Source of the DNA: Afipia sp. GAS231
GTDB lineage: Bacteria; Pseudomonadota; Alphaproteobacteria; Rhizobiales; Xanthobacteraceae
Reading direction: 5' to 3'
Length of the DNA: 64,000 nt
NCBI RefSeq assembly: GCF_900103365.1
Contig: NZ_LT629703.1
Location: forward strand, 2,108,001 to 2,172,000
The notes under the pieces were generated by a model, which was given only the letters and a program-made list of their open reading frames with translations, did no database searches and had not been told where the DNA came from. The position numbers were made by a program, and so were the translations under genes. Shown piece by piece: positions 1 through 8,559 of this stretch (within the stretch, counting starts at the first letter, position 1; each line of letters opens with the position of its first letter).

Positions 1-1
1 G

Positions 2-352
2 ATTCGCGTCGGCCAGGCGCATGGCTATCAACTGGAAGAGGTCCTGCACATCGAGCCCGAGACCATCGCGCGCGCCGGCGAAGGCGACGATGCGGCGATG
101 CGCGCCTGCGACGAACAGCGCTTCAAGGACTCGAAGAAGACCGCCGCCGGGCAGCGCCCGTCGATGGGTCAGGACATGCAGAAGGGCCGCCGCACCGAGA
201 TCGAATTCCTCAACGGTTTTATCGTTGGTGAAGGCAAGAAGGTCGGCGTCGCCACCAACGCCAACGCCGTCCTGACCGACATCGTGCTGCGCGTCGAACG
301 CGGCGAGTTGAAAGCCGATCCGAAGCACATCACCGAGTTGCGCTTGAACTGA
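2..352 (+). CDS. Ketopantoate reductase family protein, C-terminal part (5' end outside window)
   Basis: The reading frame is open from the first bases of the window and ends at a TGA at 350-352, giving about 116 residues. The segment PSMGQDMQKGRRTEIEFLNG matches the helical C-terminal domain of the ApbA/PanE family, where a Ser-Met-x-x-Asp-x-x-x-Gly-x-x-x-Glu-Ile-x-x-Leu-Asn-Gly signature forms the substrate pocket. Members reduce 2-dehydropantoate to pantoate with NADPH for coenzyme A synthesis, but many paralogs act on other 2-oxo acids. The NADPH-binding half lies upstream of the window, so the exact role cannot be judged. Confidence 0.75.
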   Translation: MRVGQAHGYQLEEVLHIEPETIARAGEGDDAAMRACDEQRFKDSKKTAAGQRPSMGQDMQKGRRTEIEFLNGFIVGEGKKVGVATNANAVLTDIVLRVERGELKADPKHITELRLN

Positions 353-383
353 TGTCGGTGGTGATGGGCGCGCCTATTTTTTG

Positions 384-436
384 CGCATGATCTCTTCGGA
401 AAACCGGTTCCCACTTTTCCGGATCATGCGCTAAGC
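384..436. repeat. Short palindromic intergenic repeat (GACGCGTTTTC-type family, diverged)
   Basis: The stretch carries the 'gaaaaccggttcccacttttc' type of sequence seen in diverged form at 14258, 59917, 62822, 63301 and 63730. It lies just past the stop codon of the first gene and next to the convergent one. Such repeats are common in rhizobial intergenic DNA. It could help transcript ending but has no clear U-tract. Confidence 0.5.
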
Positions 437-1735
437 GCCCGTCACCCGCCAGATCACGTCGCCGACGTCGTCCGCCATCAGCAGCGAGCGGCCGTCGGGG
501 CCGATCACCACTCCGACCGGCCGGCCGTAGGATTCCTTTTCGTCCGGCGCGAGGAAGCCGGAGAGAATGTCGCGTGCCGGCCCGGACGGCTTTCCGTTTT
601 CGAACGGCACAAACACCAGTCTGTAGCCGCTCAGCGTGCTGCGATTCCAGGAGCCGTGCTGGCCGATCGCCATGCCGTCGGGAAAGCCCGGCAGCGTGCC
701 CGCCGGTACCCAGCACAGGCCGAGCGAGGCGGTGTGGCCGCCCAGCGCATAGTCCGGCGTGATCGCCTTGGCGACCATGGCGGCATCCTGCGGCACGCGG
801 TCGTCGACCGTCTGGCCCCAGTAGCAATAGGGCCAGCCGTAGAAGCCGCCGTCGCGCACCGACGTCAGATAGTCCGGCGGCGTCTCATCGCCGAGACCGT
901 CGCGTTCGTTGACCACGGTCCAGAGCACACCGGTGTGCGGTTCCCAGGCCATGCCCACGGCGTTACGGAGGCCGCCGGCGAAGATGCGGTTCGAGCCCGC
1001 AGCGAGATCGAGCTCATAGATCGCCGCGCGGCCTTCCTCGACCGCCATGCCCATCTCGGCGATATTGCTGAGCGAGCCGACGCCGGCATAGAGCTTCTTG
1101 CCGTCGGGGCTCGGCAGCAGGCTCCGCGTCCAGTGACCTGCGGGCTTGAAGCTGACGAGCTTCTTTCCTGATGCAGTGATGTTGTCCGCACCGGCCGCGT
1201 AGGGGAAGGCCACCACGCCGTCGGTATTGCCGACATAGAAGGTGTCGCCGACCAGCGCCATGCCGAACGGCTGGCTCAGCCCTTCCATGAAGGTTTTGCG
1301 GACTTCGGCGACGCCGTCGCCATCCGGATCACGGAACAGCGTGATGCGGTTGGCGCTGTCGCCGAGCGCGCGGGCACGCCGCATCGTCGCCTGCATCGCA
1401 TAGTGGAATACGGTTCTGGGCTTTCCGGCGATCTGGTTCGACTCGGCGACGAGCACGTCGCCGTTCGGCATCACGTTGATCCAGCGCGGATGCTGCAGGT
1501 TGGTCGCGAACGCGTTGACCTTGAGCCCGGGCGCCGCCACCGGCTTCTGGCCCTCGCTCCAGCCCCTGGCCGACGGCATCTTCAGCGTCGGCAGCGCGCC
1601 TTGCGGCTTTGCTTCCGGCACTACCGGCGCGGTGCCCCAGGCAGGCGCAGGCGCGTCGCCCTGCAGCTTCCGCCACTGCAGCGCGAGGCCGCCGACCAGC
1701 GCGACGAAACGCGCCATAATGCTGGACATGGTCAT
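431..1735 (-). CDS. PQQ-dependent sugar dehydrogenase-like (L-sorbosone dehydrogenase family) beta-propeller protein
   Basis: This 434-residue protein starts with a short hydrophobic stretch (about residues 7-19) that could direct export. It then has the repeated blade motifs of the soluble glucose/sorbosone dehydrogenase fold, such as HPRWINVMPNGDVLVAE near residue 82, a GLRNAVGMAWEP blade, and a conserved C-terminal GPDGRSLLMADD. Family members oxidise aldoses or sorbosone in the periplasm using PQQ; many homologs have no proven substrate. The start has a good ribosome site (AAGGGAATGAC). It stands alone, convergent with the preceding gene. Length is normal for the family. Substrate is unknown. 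Confidence 0.8.
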   Translation of the reverse strand: MTMSSIMARFVALVGGLALQWRKLQGDAPAPAWGTAPVVPEAKPQGALPTLKMPSARGWSEGQKPVAAPGLKVNAFATNLQHPRWINVMPNGDVLVAESNQIAGKPRTVFHYAMQATMRRARALGDSANRITLFRDPDGDGVAEVRKTFMEGLSQPFGMALVGDTFYVGNTDGVVAFPYAAGADNITASGKKLVSFKPAGHWTRSLLPSPDGKKLYAGVGSLSNIAEMGMAVEEGRAAIYELDLAAGSNRIFAGGLRNAVGMAWEPHTGVLWTVVNERDGLGDETPPDYLTSVRDGGFYGWPYCYWGQTVDDRVPQDAAMVAKAITPDYALGGHTASLGLCWVPAGTLPGFPDGMAIGQHGSWNRSTLSGYRLVFVPFENGKPSGPARDILSGFLAPDEKESYGRPVGVVIGPDGRSLLMADDVGDVIWRVTGA

Positions 1736-1870
1736 GTCATTCCCTTTTTTCCTTTGTTGCCGCGCACCCTATCCGACACCACAGGGCATTGCCAATGAAC
1801 CATCGGCGAAATCGGCGCACCAATGATTGGACCGTCGCGGACGGCAAATCATCATGACTGGGCGGCGGAC

Positions 1871-2392
1871 ATGAGATATCGGCGTATCGTTCTGGCTATA
1901 GCGCTGGTCATCGGCGCGACCGTACGCGCCGCGGCGTTCGCGCCTGACGGTTGCGAGCAGCAGCGCAAGCAATACCCGGAAAAGTGGAACGACACCTCGG
2001 CCGAGAGGAAGCTGTTCATCTGCGAGTCGCAGCAGGGGCGTTACATCGTCAAGGTCGGCACAATCGACACCGCGGGCCGGACCCTGATGAGCCTGGTGCC
2101 ATTCTCGCGCACGAACAAGGGAGAGATCACCGAGACCGACCAGGACGTGCTGCGGATCTGGCTCGACAGGGAGCAGATCGCTCGGCTGCGCGACGGCAAA
2201 TACATGGCGACGATCGTGCGCAAGGAAGAATCATGTTGGATTCGCGGCAACATGGATGGCGATATCATCTTCCTGATGGACAACGCCCATCCCAAAGAAG
2301 ACAACCCGGGCGCCGCGGGAGTTTTCTATAACAAGGCGCCCCGCTTCTCGGCGATCGGCGGCAGCTACGTATCCTGCGAGCCCGTCAAATAG
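1871..2392 (+). CDS. Secreted hypothetical protein
   Basis: The predicted product is about 173 residues. I chose the ATG at 1871 because the next residues (MRYRRIVLAIALVIGA) make a clean signal peptide ending near AAAFA; a longer frame begins at 1823 but would bury it. The mature part has four cysteines and the pattern CESQQGRYIVKVGT, GKYMATIVRKEESCWIRG and a C-terminal GSYVSCEPVK, suggesting a small disulfide-bonded periplasmic protein. I do not recognise the family. It is transcribed away from the sorbosone dehydrogenase gene. Confidence 0.6.
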   Translation: MRYRRIVLAIALVIGATVRAAAFAPDGCEQQRKQYPEKWNDTSAERKLFICESQQGRYIVKVGTIDTAGRTLMSLVPFSRTNKGEITETDQDVLRIWLDREQIARLRDGKYMATIVRKEESCWIRGNMDGDIIFLMDNAHPKEDNPGAAGVFYNKAPRFSAIGGSYVSCEPVK

Positions 2393-2558
2393 CTCGACCT
2401 ATTGTTTCCCAAGGTTTCGAACAAGGATCCATCGTCTGAAGGAATGATGCCGGTAGCTGCGCCCTGCTCTGGCGTTGCCCTCCCCACCCCTGTAAAACCC
2501 TAGCGGGTTCAATAGGTCCGGGGGGACGACGCGTCTGCCGAAGTATCTGAAAATAGTT

Positions 2559-4097
2559 TTGGCCGCGGTTGCGGTCGTCGCGGTGTCGTTCGTCGCCAGC
2601 CTGAAGGTCATGGACTGGCTGGCGCCGCGCGGCACAGTGCAATCGCCGGTACTGGTCGAACTGCCACCGCTGCCGCCGACACCGCGCTCCTCGGTGGTGA
2701 TGGCGCCGGTTGCGGTCGCGCTGTCGGCGATCCGCGATGCCGCCGACCGCGCCGCGCAGCGGACGTTCACCGGCAAGGCCGAGAATCCGGTGTCGCAGAT
2801 TTTGCAGAATGCCGACATCGGCTGGACCGCCTCGCGCGGCGCGATCTCAGCGACCGGCGGCCAGGACGTGCTGTCGCTGTCGACGCCGATCACCGGCACG
2901 CTCAATGTCACCGGCTCGCTGTCGGCGAAGGCGACCGGCGCGGTCGGTGACGCCATCGGCGGCCTGCTCGGCGGCGATATCGGCAAACGCATCGGCGGCA
3001 TCAACATCAAGAATCTCAACGCCAGCGCCGAGATCAAGGGCAACGTCGCCATCACGGCGCGGCCGAAGATCGCCGCCGCCTGGCGGATCGAGCCCAACCT
3101 CGCAGCTTCGGTCAATCTCGGCGACACCAGCCTGACCGTGGCGGGCGCGCGCGTCAACGTGCCGGCGCAAGTCAAGCCGCTGATCGACAAACAGGTCGCC
3201 GATCAGATCGCCGCGGTGGAAGCGCGGATGCGCAACGATAAGGCGTTCGAAAACAATGCGCGGGCGCAATGGGCCAAGGCCTGCCGCTCGATCCCGCTGC
3301 AAGGAACGGGTCCGAGTTCGTCGTTGCCGGCGCTGTGGCTCGAATTGCGCCCGACGCGGGCGATTGCAGCCCAACCGCGCGTCGACGCTTCAGCGGTGAC
3401 GCTGACGCTCGGCATCGAGGCCGAGACTCGCGTCACGCCGGTCGAGACCAAGCCCGCCTGCCCGTTCCCTGCCACTATCACCGTCGTGCCGCCGACGCCG
3501 GGAAGGGTCACGATCGGCGTGCCGATCGACATGCCCTTCACCGAGATCAACAAGGTCGTCGAGGCGCAGTTTGCCGGCAAGACGTTTCCGGAAGACGGCT
3601 CGGGTTCGGTCGACGTCACGGTGAAGCGCGCCAGCGTCGCCGCCTCCGGCGATCGCCTGCTGATTTCGCTGCTGGTGAACGCCAAGGAGAAGAAGAGCTT
3701 CTTCGGCTTCGGCGGCGAGGCCACCGTGCATATCTGGGGACGGCCGGTGCTCGATCAGGCGCAGCAGACGCTGCGACTGACCGATATCCAGCTCGCGGTC
3801 GAGTCGGAGGCCGCGTTCGGATTGCTGGGAGCGGCAGCGCGCGCGGCCGTGCCGCATCTGCAGCGAGCGCTGTCGGACAAGGCGACGATCGACCTGAAAC
3901 CGTTCGCCAGCAATGCTCAGAAGAAAATCGCCGCCGTCATCGCCGACTTCCAGAAGAACGAGGACGGCATACGGGTGGCAGCCGAGATCACCGCCCTGCG
4001 GCTGGCCGACATCGCCTTCGATTCCAAAACGCTGCGCGTGATCGCGGAAGCCGAAGGCACGATCAACGTCAATGTCAGCACGCTGCCGGGGTTGTAG
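2559..4097 (+). CDS. DUF4403 family protein with N-terminal membrane anchor
   Basis: The protein has a hydrophobic N-terminal anchor (AAVAVVAVSFVASL) followed by about 480 residues resembling DUF4403, a lipid-binding-tubule-like family of unknown function. It contains paired regions VSQILQNADIGWTASRG and INKVVEAQFAGKTFPEDGS that recur in the family. The start is uncertain: the frame's only standard start is a TTG at 2559 with no ribosome site, while a CTG at 2535 lies 8 bases after a GGGGGGA run and would add LPKYLKIV, the expected positive lead of a signal anchor. Probably faces the periplasm. It stands alone; a palindromic repeat follows. Confidence 0.72.
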   Translation: MAAVAVVAVSFVASLKVMDWLAPRGTVQSPVLVELPPLPPTPRSSVVMAPVAVALSAIRDAADRAAQRTFTGKAENPVSQILQNADIGWTASRGAISATGGQDVLSLSTPITGTLNVTGSLSAKATGAVGDAIGGLLGGDIGKRIGGINIKNLNASAEIKGNVAITARPKIAAAWRIEPNLAASVNLGDTSLTVAGARVNVPAQVKPLIDKQVADQIAAVEARMRNDKAFENNARAQWAKACRSIPLQGTGPSSSLPALWLELRPTRAIAAQPRVDASAVTLTLGIEAETRVTPVETKPACPFPATITVVPPTPGRVTIGVPIDMPFTEINKVVEAQFAGKTFPEDGSGSVDVTVKRASVAASGDRLLISLLVNAKEKKSFFGFGGEATVHIWGRPVLDQAQQTLRLTDIQLAVESEAAFGLLGAAARAAVPHLQRALSDKATIDLKPFASNAQKKIAAVIADFQKNEDGIRVAAEITALRLADIAFDSKTLRVIAEAEGTINVNVSTLPGL

Positions 4098-4117
4098 CTT
4101 CTCTTCGCTGTAGCGTC

Positions 4118-4254
4118 TCCCTCTCCCCGCTCTTGCGGGGAGAGGGTCGGGGTGAGGGGCTCTCTCCGCGAGCAGGGACGATCGAAAGACCTGTACCCCC
4201 TCACCCGGATTGCTTCGCAATCCGACCTCTCCCCGCAAGCGGGGCGAGGTAAGA
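4118..4254. repeat. Inverted-repeat intergenic element (CCCTCTCCCCGC family), copy 1
   Basis: Begins with CCCTCTCCCCGCTCTTGCGG, ends with CTCTCCCCGCAAGCGGGGCG and contains internal hairpins including GATTGCTTCGCAATC. A second copy with the same ends is at 6168-6305. It sits between the convergent DUF4403 and regulator genes and probably acts as a bidirectional transcription end. Confidence 0.75.
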
Positions 4255-4285
4255 AAATCACGCACGCTTTTTTGCTGTCGTTCGT

Positions 4286-5170
4286 TCAGTCTTTTGACGG
4301 CACGGGCTGCGACACGACCAGCGACCGTATCAACTCCGCATCCCCACTCGTCGCCGGATTATAAACGACCATGCTGAGATCAGGCCGGCCATCGACGGCA
4401 AACGCGGAATATTCCAGCGCGATCGGGCCGAGCAGGGGATGGCGGAGGCGCTTCACCCCCTCGCCGTGAACGTTGACGTCATTGTCGCGCCAGAGGCTAG
4501 CGAATTCCGGGCTGAGCTTGCAGAGTTCGTCGACGAGTTCGGCGACTTCGGAAACGGCGCCGGCGCGTGCGGCGTCGGCCCGGAACGATCCGACCACGAA
4601 ACGGGCGACCGTTTCCCAATCATACTGTGCGTCCCGGACACGCGGACTGCCGAAGATGAGGCGAAGGATATTGCGCTGGCCCGGCGGCAGCGCGCCATAG
4701 TCGGTCAGGACAGCTGCCGCCGCGCGATTCCACGCCACGACGTCCCAGGTCGCGGTCCTGATCAGCGCGGGACTGACCTCGAGCGCATCGAGCAGCCGTT
4801 GCAGGCGCGGCGTCACGCCCTCAGTGGCCTTGTAACGAACCTCGGGAGGTCGCCCGAGCCCGAGCAGAAACAGATGTTCGCGCTCGACGTCGGTCAGCAT
4901 CAGCGCGCCGGCGATCCGATTGAGCACATCCGCCGAGGGCGCGCCGCCCCGCCCCTGCTCCAGCCAGGTGTACCAGGTGGCGCTGATGTTGGAGCGCTGC
5001 GCGACCTCCTCCCGGCGCAGCCCCGGCGTCCGCCGGCGCCCGACCGGAAAACCGAAGGCCGCCGGATCGAGCCGGATGCGGCGATCCTTCAAATAGGTGC
5101 CGAGCAGATTGTTGGTCCGGTCATGGTGCCGGTTATCTCTTTCCTGCGGCATGCCGATCCTGTTGGTCAT
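4286..5170 (-). CDS. Helix-turn-helix transcriptional regulator with MmyB-like C-terminal domain
   Basis: This 294-residue protein has an XRE-type helix-turn-helix at about residues 23-90 (TPGLRREEVAQRSNISATWYTWLEQGR, the typical MmyB/HTH_31 signature). An MmyB-like ligand-binding domain follows, with TWDVVAWNRAAAAVLTDYG, which in this family binds small hydrophobic or fatty-acid-like ligands. It is divergent from the epimerase gene at 5250, with 79 bases between the starts. In many bacteria such regulators control the adjacent oxidoreductase, so it probably represses or activates that gene. No operator could be picked out with confidence. Confidence 0.85.
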   Translation of the reverse strand: MTNRIGMPQERDNRHHDRTNNLLGTYLKDRRIRLDPAAFGFPVGRRRTPGLRREEVAQRSNISATWYTWLEQGRGGAPSADVLNRIAGALMLTDVEREHLFLLGLGRPPEVRYKATEGVTPRLQRLLDALEVSPALIRTATWDVVAWNRAAAAVLTDYGALPPGQRNILRLIFGSPRVRDAQYDWETVARFVVGSFRADAARAGAVSEVAELVDELCKLSPEFASLWRDNDVNVHGEGVKRLRHPLLGPIALEYSAFAVDGRPDLSMVVYNPATSGDAELIRSLVVSQPVPSKD

Positions 5171-5249
5171 TATACCATGATAAGATCACTACTTTAATAG
5201 AATGGCAGTCTAGCCGATATCAGTCTCCGCACAACCTTGGAGACTTCCC

Positions 5250-6137
5250 ATGCGCGTATTCCTCACCGGCGCGACCGGCTTTATCGGCTCGGCCATCATT
5301 CCGGACCTCGTCAACGCCGGCCACCAGGTGCTCGGGCTGACGCGGTCGGACTTAGGCGCCCAGGCTCTCGCCGCCGCCGGCGCCGAGGTGCATCGTGGCG
5401 ACCTCGAAGATCTGGAAAGCCTGCGCGAGGGTGCCGCGAAATCCGACGGCGTGATCCACTGCGCCTTCGACCACAATTTTGCGAACTGGGTGGCGAACTG
5501 CGAAGAGGACAAGCGCGCCGTCGAGGCGCTCGGCAGCGCACTCACCGGATCGAATCGGCCGCTCGTCATCACCTCAGGCACCGGCATGGGCAACGCGGCG
5601 CCGGGCCGACCCGCGACCGAGGACGTGTTCAATTCCACCCGCGCAAATCCCCGCGTGGTTTCGGAACTGGCCGGCGCCGCGATGCTGGAGGACGGCGTCA
5701 ACGTGTCGGTGGTGCGGCTTCCGCAGGTGCACGACACCGTCAAGCAAGGCTTCGTCACCTACGCCGTGGCGATTGCGCGCGAGAAGCGCGTTTCGGCCTA
5801 TGTCGGCGATGGCAAAAACCGCTGGCCGGCGGCGCATGTGTCCGACGTCGCGCGCCTCTACAGGCTGGCTTTGGAGAAGCAAGAGCCCGGCGCGCGATAC
5901 AACGCGGTCGGCGAAGAAGGCATCGCGGTTCGCGACGTTGCTGAAGTGATCGGCCGAGGCCTCAACGTGCCGGTGGTCGGCCTGTCTCCAGAGGAGGCAG
6001 CCGGTCATTTCGGATGGCTTGCGCCCTTCGCCGGCATGGATCTCCCGGCCTCAAGTGCGCAGACGGAGGCACGGCTCGGATGGCATCCGACGGGTCCAGG
6101 ACTGATCGCCGATCTCGAACGGATGAATTACGATTGA
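5250..6137 (+). CDS. NAD-dependent epimerase/dehydratase family SDR protein
   Basis: This 295-residue protein is an extended short-chain dehydrogenase. It opens with the nucleotide-binding motif GATGFIGSAII (residues 7-17). It has the atypical-SDR pattern seen in NAD(P)-binding oxidoreductases next to MmyB-like regulators: HCAFDHNFANW and VVRLPQVHDTVKQGFVTYAV. The usual catalytic YxxxK is not obvious, which fits the atypical group. Start ATG at 5250 follows a GGAGAC ribosome site. Its regulator is divergent at 5170. Substrate unknown. Confidence 0.82.
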   Translation: MRVFLTGATGFIGSAIIPDLVNAGHQVLGLTRSDLGAQALAAAGAEVHRGDLEDLESLREGAAKSDGVIHCAFDHNFANWVANCEEDKRAVEALGSALTGSNRPLVITSGTGMGNAAPGRPATEDVFNSTRANPRVVSELAGAAMLEDGVNVSVVRLPQVHDTVKQGFVTYAVAIAREKRVSAYVGDGKNRWPAAHVSDVARLYRLALEKQEPGARYNAVGEEGIAVRDVAEVIGRGLNVPVVGLSPEEAAGHFGWLAPFAGMDLPASSAQTEARLGWHPTGPGLIADLERMNYD

Positions 6138-6167
6138 GAAGGTTACGCCATCGCACGGATTCTATCG

Positions 6168-6305
6168 CTCCCTCTCCCCGCGCTTGCGGGGAGAGGGTTG
6201 GGGTGAGGGGCTGCTTCGGCAAACTCGATAGACGTGAGTACGCGGAGAGTCCCCCTCCACCCGGCGCTTCGCGCCGACCTCTCCCCGCAAGCGGGGCGAG
6301 GTAAG
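6168..6305. repeat. Inverted-repeat intergenic element (CCCTCTCCCCGC family), copy 2
   Basis: Same outer sequence as the copy at 4118-4254, with a different middle and an internal GGCGCTTCGCGCC hairpin. The two copies flank the regulator/epimerase pair, one on each side, so this 1.9-kb segment is bracketed by repeats. Confidence 0.75.
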
Positions 6306-6435
6306 AAGCCAAGCCCGCTTTTTAGCCATTGGTAGCAGGTTCCAACATGGCGATTAACTTTACCCCCTTCGGCAAAGCCGGATACAAGGGGCCCATTGCA
6401 ACGAAGCCCTTAACAGAAGCTTGGGAGAAGAAACC

Positions 6436-7647
6436 ATGAAATCCATCGCAGCCGCGGTCGCGGCCGGTCTTGCTGTCGCCCTGTCGGGCGGCGCGGCGCA
6501 GGCCCAGATCTCCGACGATGTCGTCAAGATCGGCGTGCTCACGGACATGTCGAGCCTCTACGCCGACGCTACCGGCAAGGGTTCGCTGGCAGCGGTGCAG
6601 ATGGCGGTCGAGGATTACGGCGCCAAGGTCAAGGGCAAGCCGGTCGAGGTGGTGGCCGCCGACCATCAGAACAAGCCTGATGTGGGCGTCAGCATCGCGC
6701 GCAACTGGTATGACAACGACAAGGTCGACGCGATCTTCGACGTGCCGACCTCCTCGGTGGCGCTGCCGGTCTCCGCGCTGACGCGCGAGAAGAACAAGAT
6801 CAACATCAATTCCGGCGGCGGCTCTTCCGACATCACCGGCGTCGCCTGCTCGCCCAACACCGTGCACTGGACCTACGATACCTACGCGCTGTCGAACGTC
6901 GCCGGCAAGGCAATGGTCAAGCGCGGCGAGGACACCTGGTTCTTCGTCACCGCCGACTACGCCTTCGGCATGGCGCTGCAGCGGGATGCGGCCAACGTCG
7001 TCAAGGAGAGCGGCGGCAAGGTCGTCGGCGAAGTGCGTGCGCCGCTCAACTCGTCCGACTTCTCGTCCTTCCTGCTGCAGGCCCAAGCTTCCAAGGCCAA
7101 GGTGATTGCGCTTGCCAATGCCGGCGGCGACACCACCAACGCGCTGAAGCAGGCCGCTGAATTCGGCATCACCGACGGCGGCCAGAAGATGATCGCGCTG
7201 CTGATGGAAATCACCGATACCCATGCGCTCGGCGCCAAGGCGACCCAAGGCCTGATCGTCACCGACGCCTTCTACTGGGACATGAACGACGAGACCCGCG
7301 CCTTCTCGAAACGCTTCAACGAGAAGGTCGGCCACATGCCGACCATGATCCAGGCCGGCCTGTATTCGGCGACCATGCATTACCTGAAGGCGATCGAGGC
7401 CATTGGAACCGACGAAGCGCCGAAGGTGATGGCGCAGATGCGCGCCACCCCGGTCAACGACTTCTTTGCCAAGAACGGCAAGATCCGCATCGACGGCCGC
7501 ATGGTCCACGACATGTATCTGTTCGAGGTGAAGAAGCCGGCCGAGTCCAAGAACGAATGGGACCTCTACAAGCTGCTCGCCACCGTCCCCGGCGACGAAG
7601 CCTTCCGTCCGCTCGACAAGGGCGGCTGCCCGCTGGTCACGCACTGA
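6436..7647 (+). CDS. ABC transporter substrate-binding protein (branched-chain amino acid type, periplasmic)
   Basis: The product is about 403 residues, counted from the ATG at 6436 that follows a GGGAGAAG ribosome site (a TTG frame start at 6421 is less likely). A signal peptide (MKSIAAAVAAGLAVALSGGAAQAQ) is followed by a type I periplasmic-binding fold: VKIGVLTDMSSLYAD, VDAIFDVPTSSVALPVSAL and WFFVTADYAFGMALQRD. This matches the Peripla_BP_6/Leu-Ile-Val family that captures amino acids, amides or aromatic acids. No permease or ATPase gene is adjacent, so it is an orphan that must use components encoded elsewhere. Confidence 0.9.
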   Translation: MKSIAAAVAAGLAVALSGGAAQAQISDDVVKIGVLTDMSSLYADATGKGSLAAVQMAVEDYGAKVKGKPVEVVAADHQNKPDVGVSIARNWYDNDKVDAIFDVPTSSVALPVSALTREKNKININSGGGSSDITGVACSPNTVHWTYDTYALSNVAGKAMVKRGEDTWFFVTADYAFGMALQRDAANVVKESGGKVVGEVRAPLNSSDFSSFLLQAQASKAKVIALANAGGDTTNALKQAAEFGITDGGQKMIALLMEITDTHALGAKATQGLIVTDAFYWDMNDETRAFSKRFNEKVGHMPTMIQAGLYSATMHYLKAIEAIGTDEAPKVMAQMRATPVNDFFAKNGKIRIDGRMVHDMYLFEVKKPAESKNEWDLYKLLATVPGDEAFRPLDKGGCPLVTH

Positions 7648-7664
7648 ACCATCATTGCGAGAAA

Positions 7665-7795
7665 CGTAGGATGGGCAAAGCCACCGGGTCGCGCGAATGC
7701 GCGCCCGATGACAGGCTCCGCGTGCCCACCAACTTTCCTCGCGACGAAATGGTGGGCACGGCGCAAGCGCGCCTTTGCCCACCCTACGAAAAACA
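7665..7795. repeat. Dispersed intergenic repeat (GTAGG-TGGGC...GCCCA-CCCTAC inverted ends)
   Basis: The element has inverted ends (CGTAGGATGGGCAAAG and CTTTGCCCACCCTACG) around a middle rich in GCGCG. It belongs to the same broad group as the repeats at 21528, 22180, 25808, 55407, 56572 and 57345. It lies between convergent genes. Confidence 0.7.
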
Positions 7796-7832
7796 AAAAC
7801 GCGCCTGGCAAAACCGGGCGCGTTTCTTTTTG
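7796..7832. terminator. Bidirectional terminator between the binding protein and dodecin genes
   Basis: A strong stem (AAACGCGCCTGGCAAAACCG continuing to GGCGCGTTT) is flanked by A-rich sequence on one side and TTTCTTTTT on the other. It can end transcription from both converging genes. A near-identical stem lies at 10098-10134 after the PRC-barrel gene. Confidence 0.8.
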
Positions 7833-7857
7833 CAGTTCAGCTTTGGCTGCTGCGGCA

Positions 7858-8070
7858 TCAACCTTCAAACTTGAACGAGACTTTCAGCTTGGCGCGGTAG
7901 GCTTCGACCTTGCCCTTGGCGTCCAGTTGCAGATCGAGCGTGACGACCTCGGCGACGCGAAGATCGCGCAGGGATTTTCCGGCCCTGGCGACGGCCGCGC
8001 CGGCGGCCTTCTCCCAGGAGTCCTTGCTGGTACCGATCAGTTCGATCACCTTGTAGACGCTTTCAGCCAT
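7858..8070 (-). CDS. Dodecin family flavin-binding protein
   Basis: This 70-residue protein matches dodecin in full length: MAESVYKVIELIGTSKDSWE at the start, AVARAGKSLRDLRVAEV in the middle and an acidic/basic C-terminal strand ending KVSFKFEG. Dodecins form hollow dodecamers in the cytoplasm that store or buffer flavins. The strand 'KSLRDLRVAEV' carries the position where the stacking aromatic residue usually sits (Trp in halophiles); here it is Leu-Arg-Asp-Leu-Arg, as in other proteobacterial forms. The ATG at 8070 is preceded by a GGGAGGAC ribosome site. Standalone gene. Confidence 0.92.
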   Translation of the reverse strand: MAESVYKVIELIGTSKDSWEKAAGAAVARAGKSLRDLRVAEVVTLDLQLDAKGKVEAYRAKLKVSFKFEG

Positions 8071-8221
8071 GTCGTCCTCCCGTTGGTTTCAGGCAGGACG
8101 CAGGTGCTCCTGCCGCAACGTAAGCGTAGCATCGGGATATGCCGGCAGATAGGATGCGCTGCAGCATGGCTTGGCCGGTCAGCCCCCTAAACAACTCCCC
8201 AACAACTCGAAATATGAATCA

Positions 8222-8256
8222 AAACGGCCGGGCGGCAATGCCGTCCGGCCGTCCGA
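8222..8256 (-). terminator. Stem-loop, probable leftover terminator of the PRC-barrel relic
   Basis: GGCCGGGCGGCAATGCCGTCCGGCC forms a GC-rich hairpin 30 bases after the stop codon of the relic at 8287. No strong U-tract is seen. It is best read as the former 3' end of that decayed gene. Confidence 0.4.
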
Positions 8257-8286
8257 TGTCGGTTACATGGGCAGAGGCCTGGGGAA

Positions 8287-8385
8287 TTAGTTGGTCGAAT
8301 AAGTGAACTCCGGCATCGCCTTCAACTCGTCCTTGGTCGCAATGAACAAAGCGTGGTCCGGATACCGGGGATTGGGCTTGGCGTG
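8287..8385 (-). pseudogene. 3' relic of a PRC-barrel gene, paralog of the gene at 10158
   Basis: Read on the minus strand, this stretch encodes NPRYPDHALFIATKDELKAM followed by PEFTYSTN and a stop. The intact gene at 10158 ends NPWYPDHAVYNATKDELKAM followed by PEFKYSIN. Upstream of about 8390 the similarity stops and no start or signal sequence remains. Only about 30 C-terminal codons survive. It looks like the remains of a tandem duplication, since broken up by insertions. Confidence 0.75.
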
Positions 8386-8393
8386 TGCCGGCG

Positions 8394-8438
8394 ATTTGCC
8401 CGACGTGTCAATTTCCGAAAATAATCAAATGCAGAATT
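8394..8438. repeat. Short shared sequence, copy 1 (also at 9983-10023)
   Basis: GATTTGCCCGACGTGTCAAT followed by TTCCGAAAATAATCAA recurs almost unchanged at 9983-10023. The two copies bracket the decayed region containing the IS256 relic, so it may mark the edges of an old insertion or duplication. Confidence 0.6.
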
Positions 8439-8559
8439 CTATCGAGCAAGGCCCGCGAAGAATTTAAACCAGTCATTGCCATCCGGCGCATCGGATTTAT
8501 CCGGCAGACCGAAGACTTGCGGCGGAAGGGGCGACATGAGGCGCAATGCCGAGCTACTT

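Noticed and set aside
6322..7782. 486-codon open frame opposite the substrate-binding protein gene
   Set aside because: Antisense shadow; composition typical of reversed coding DNA.
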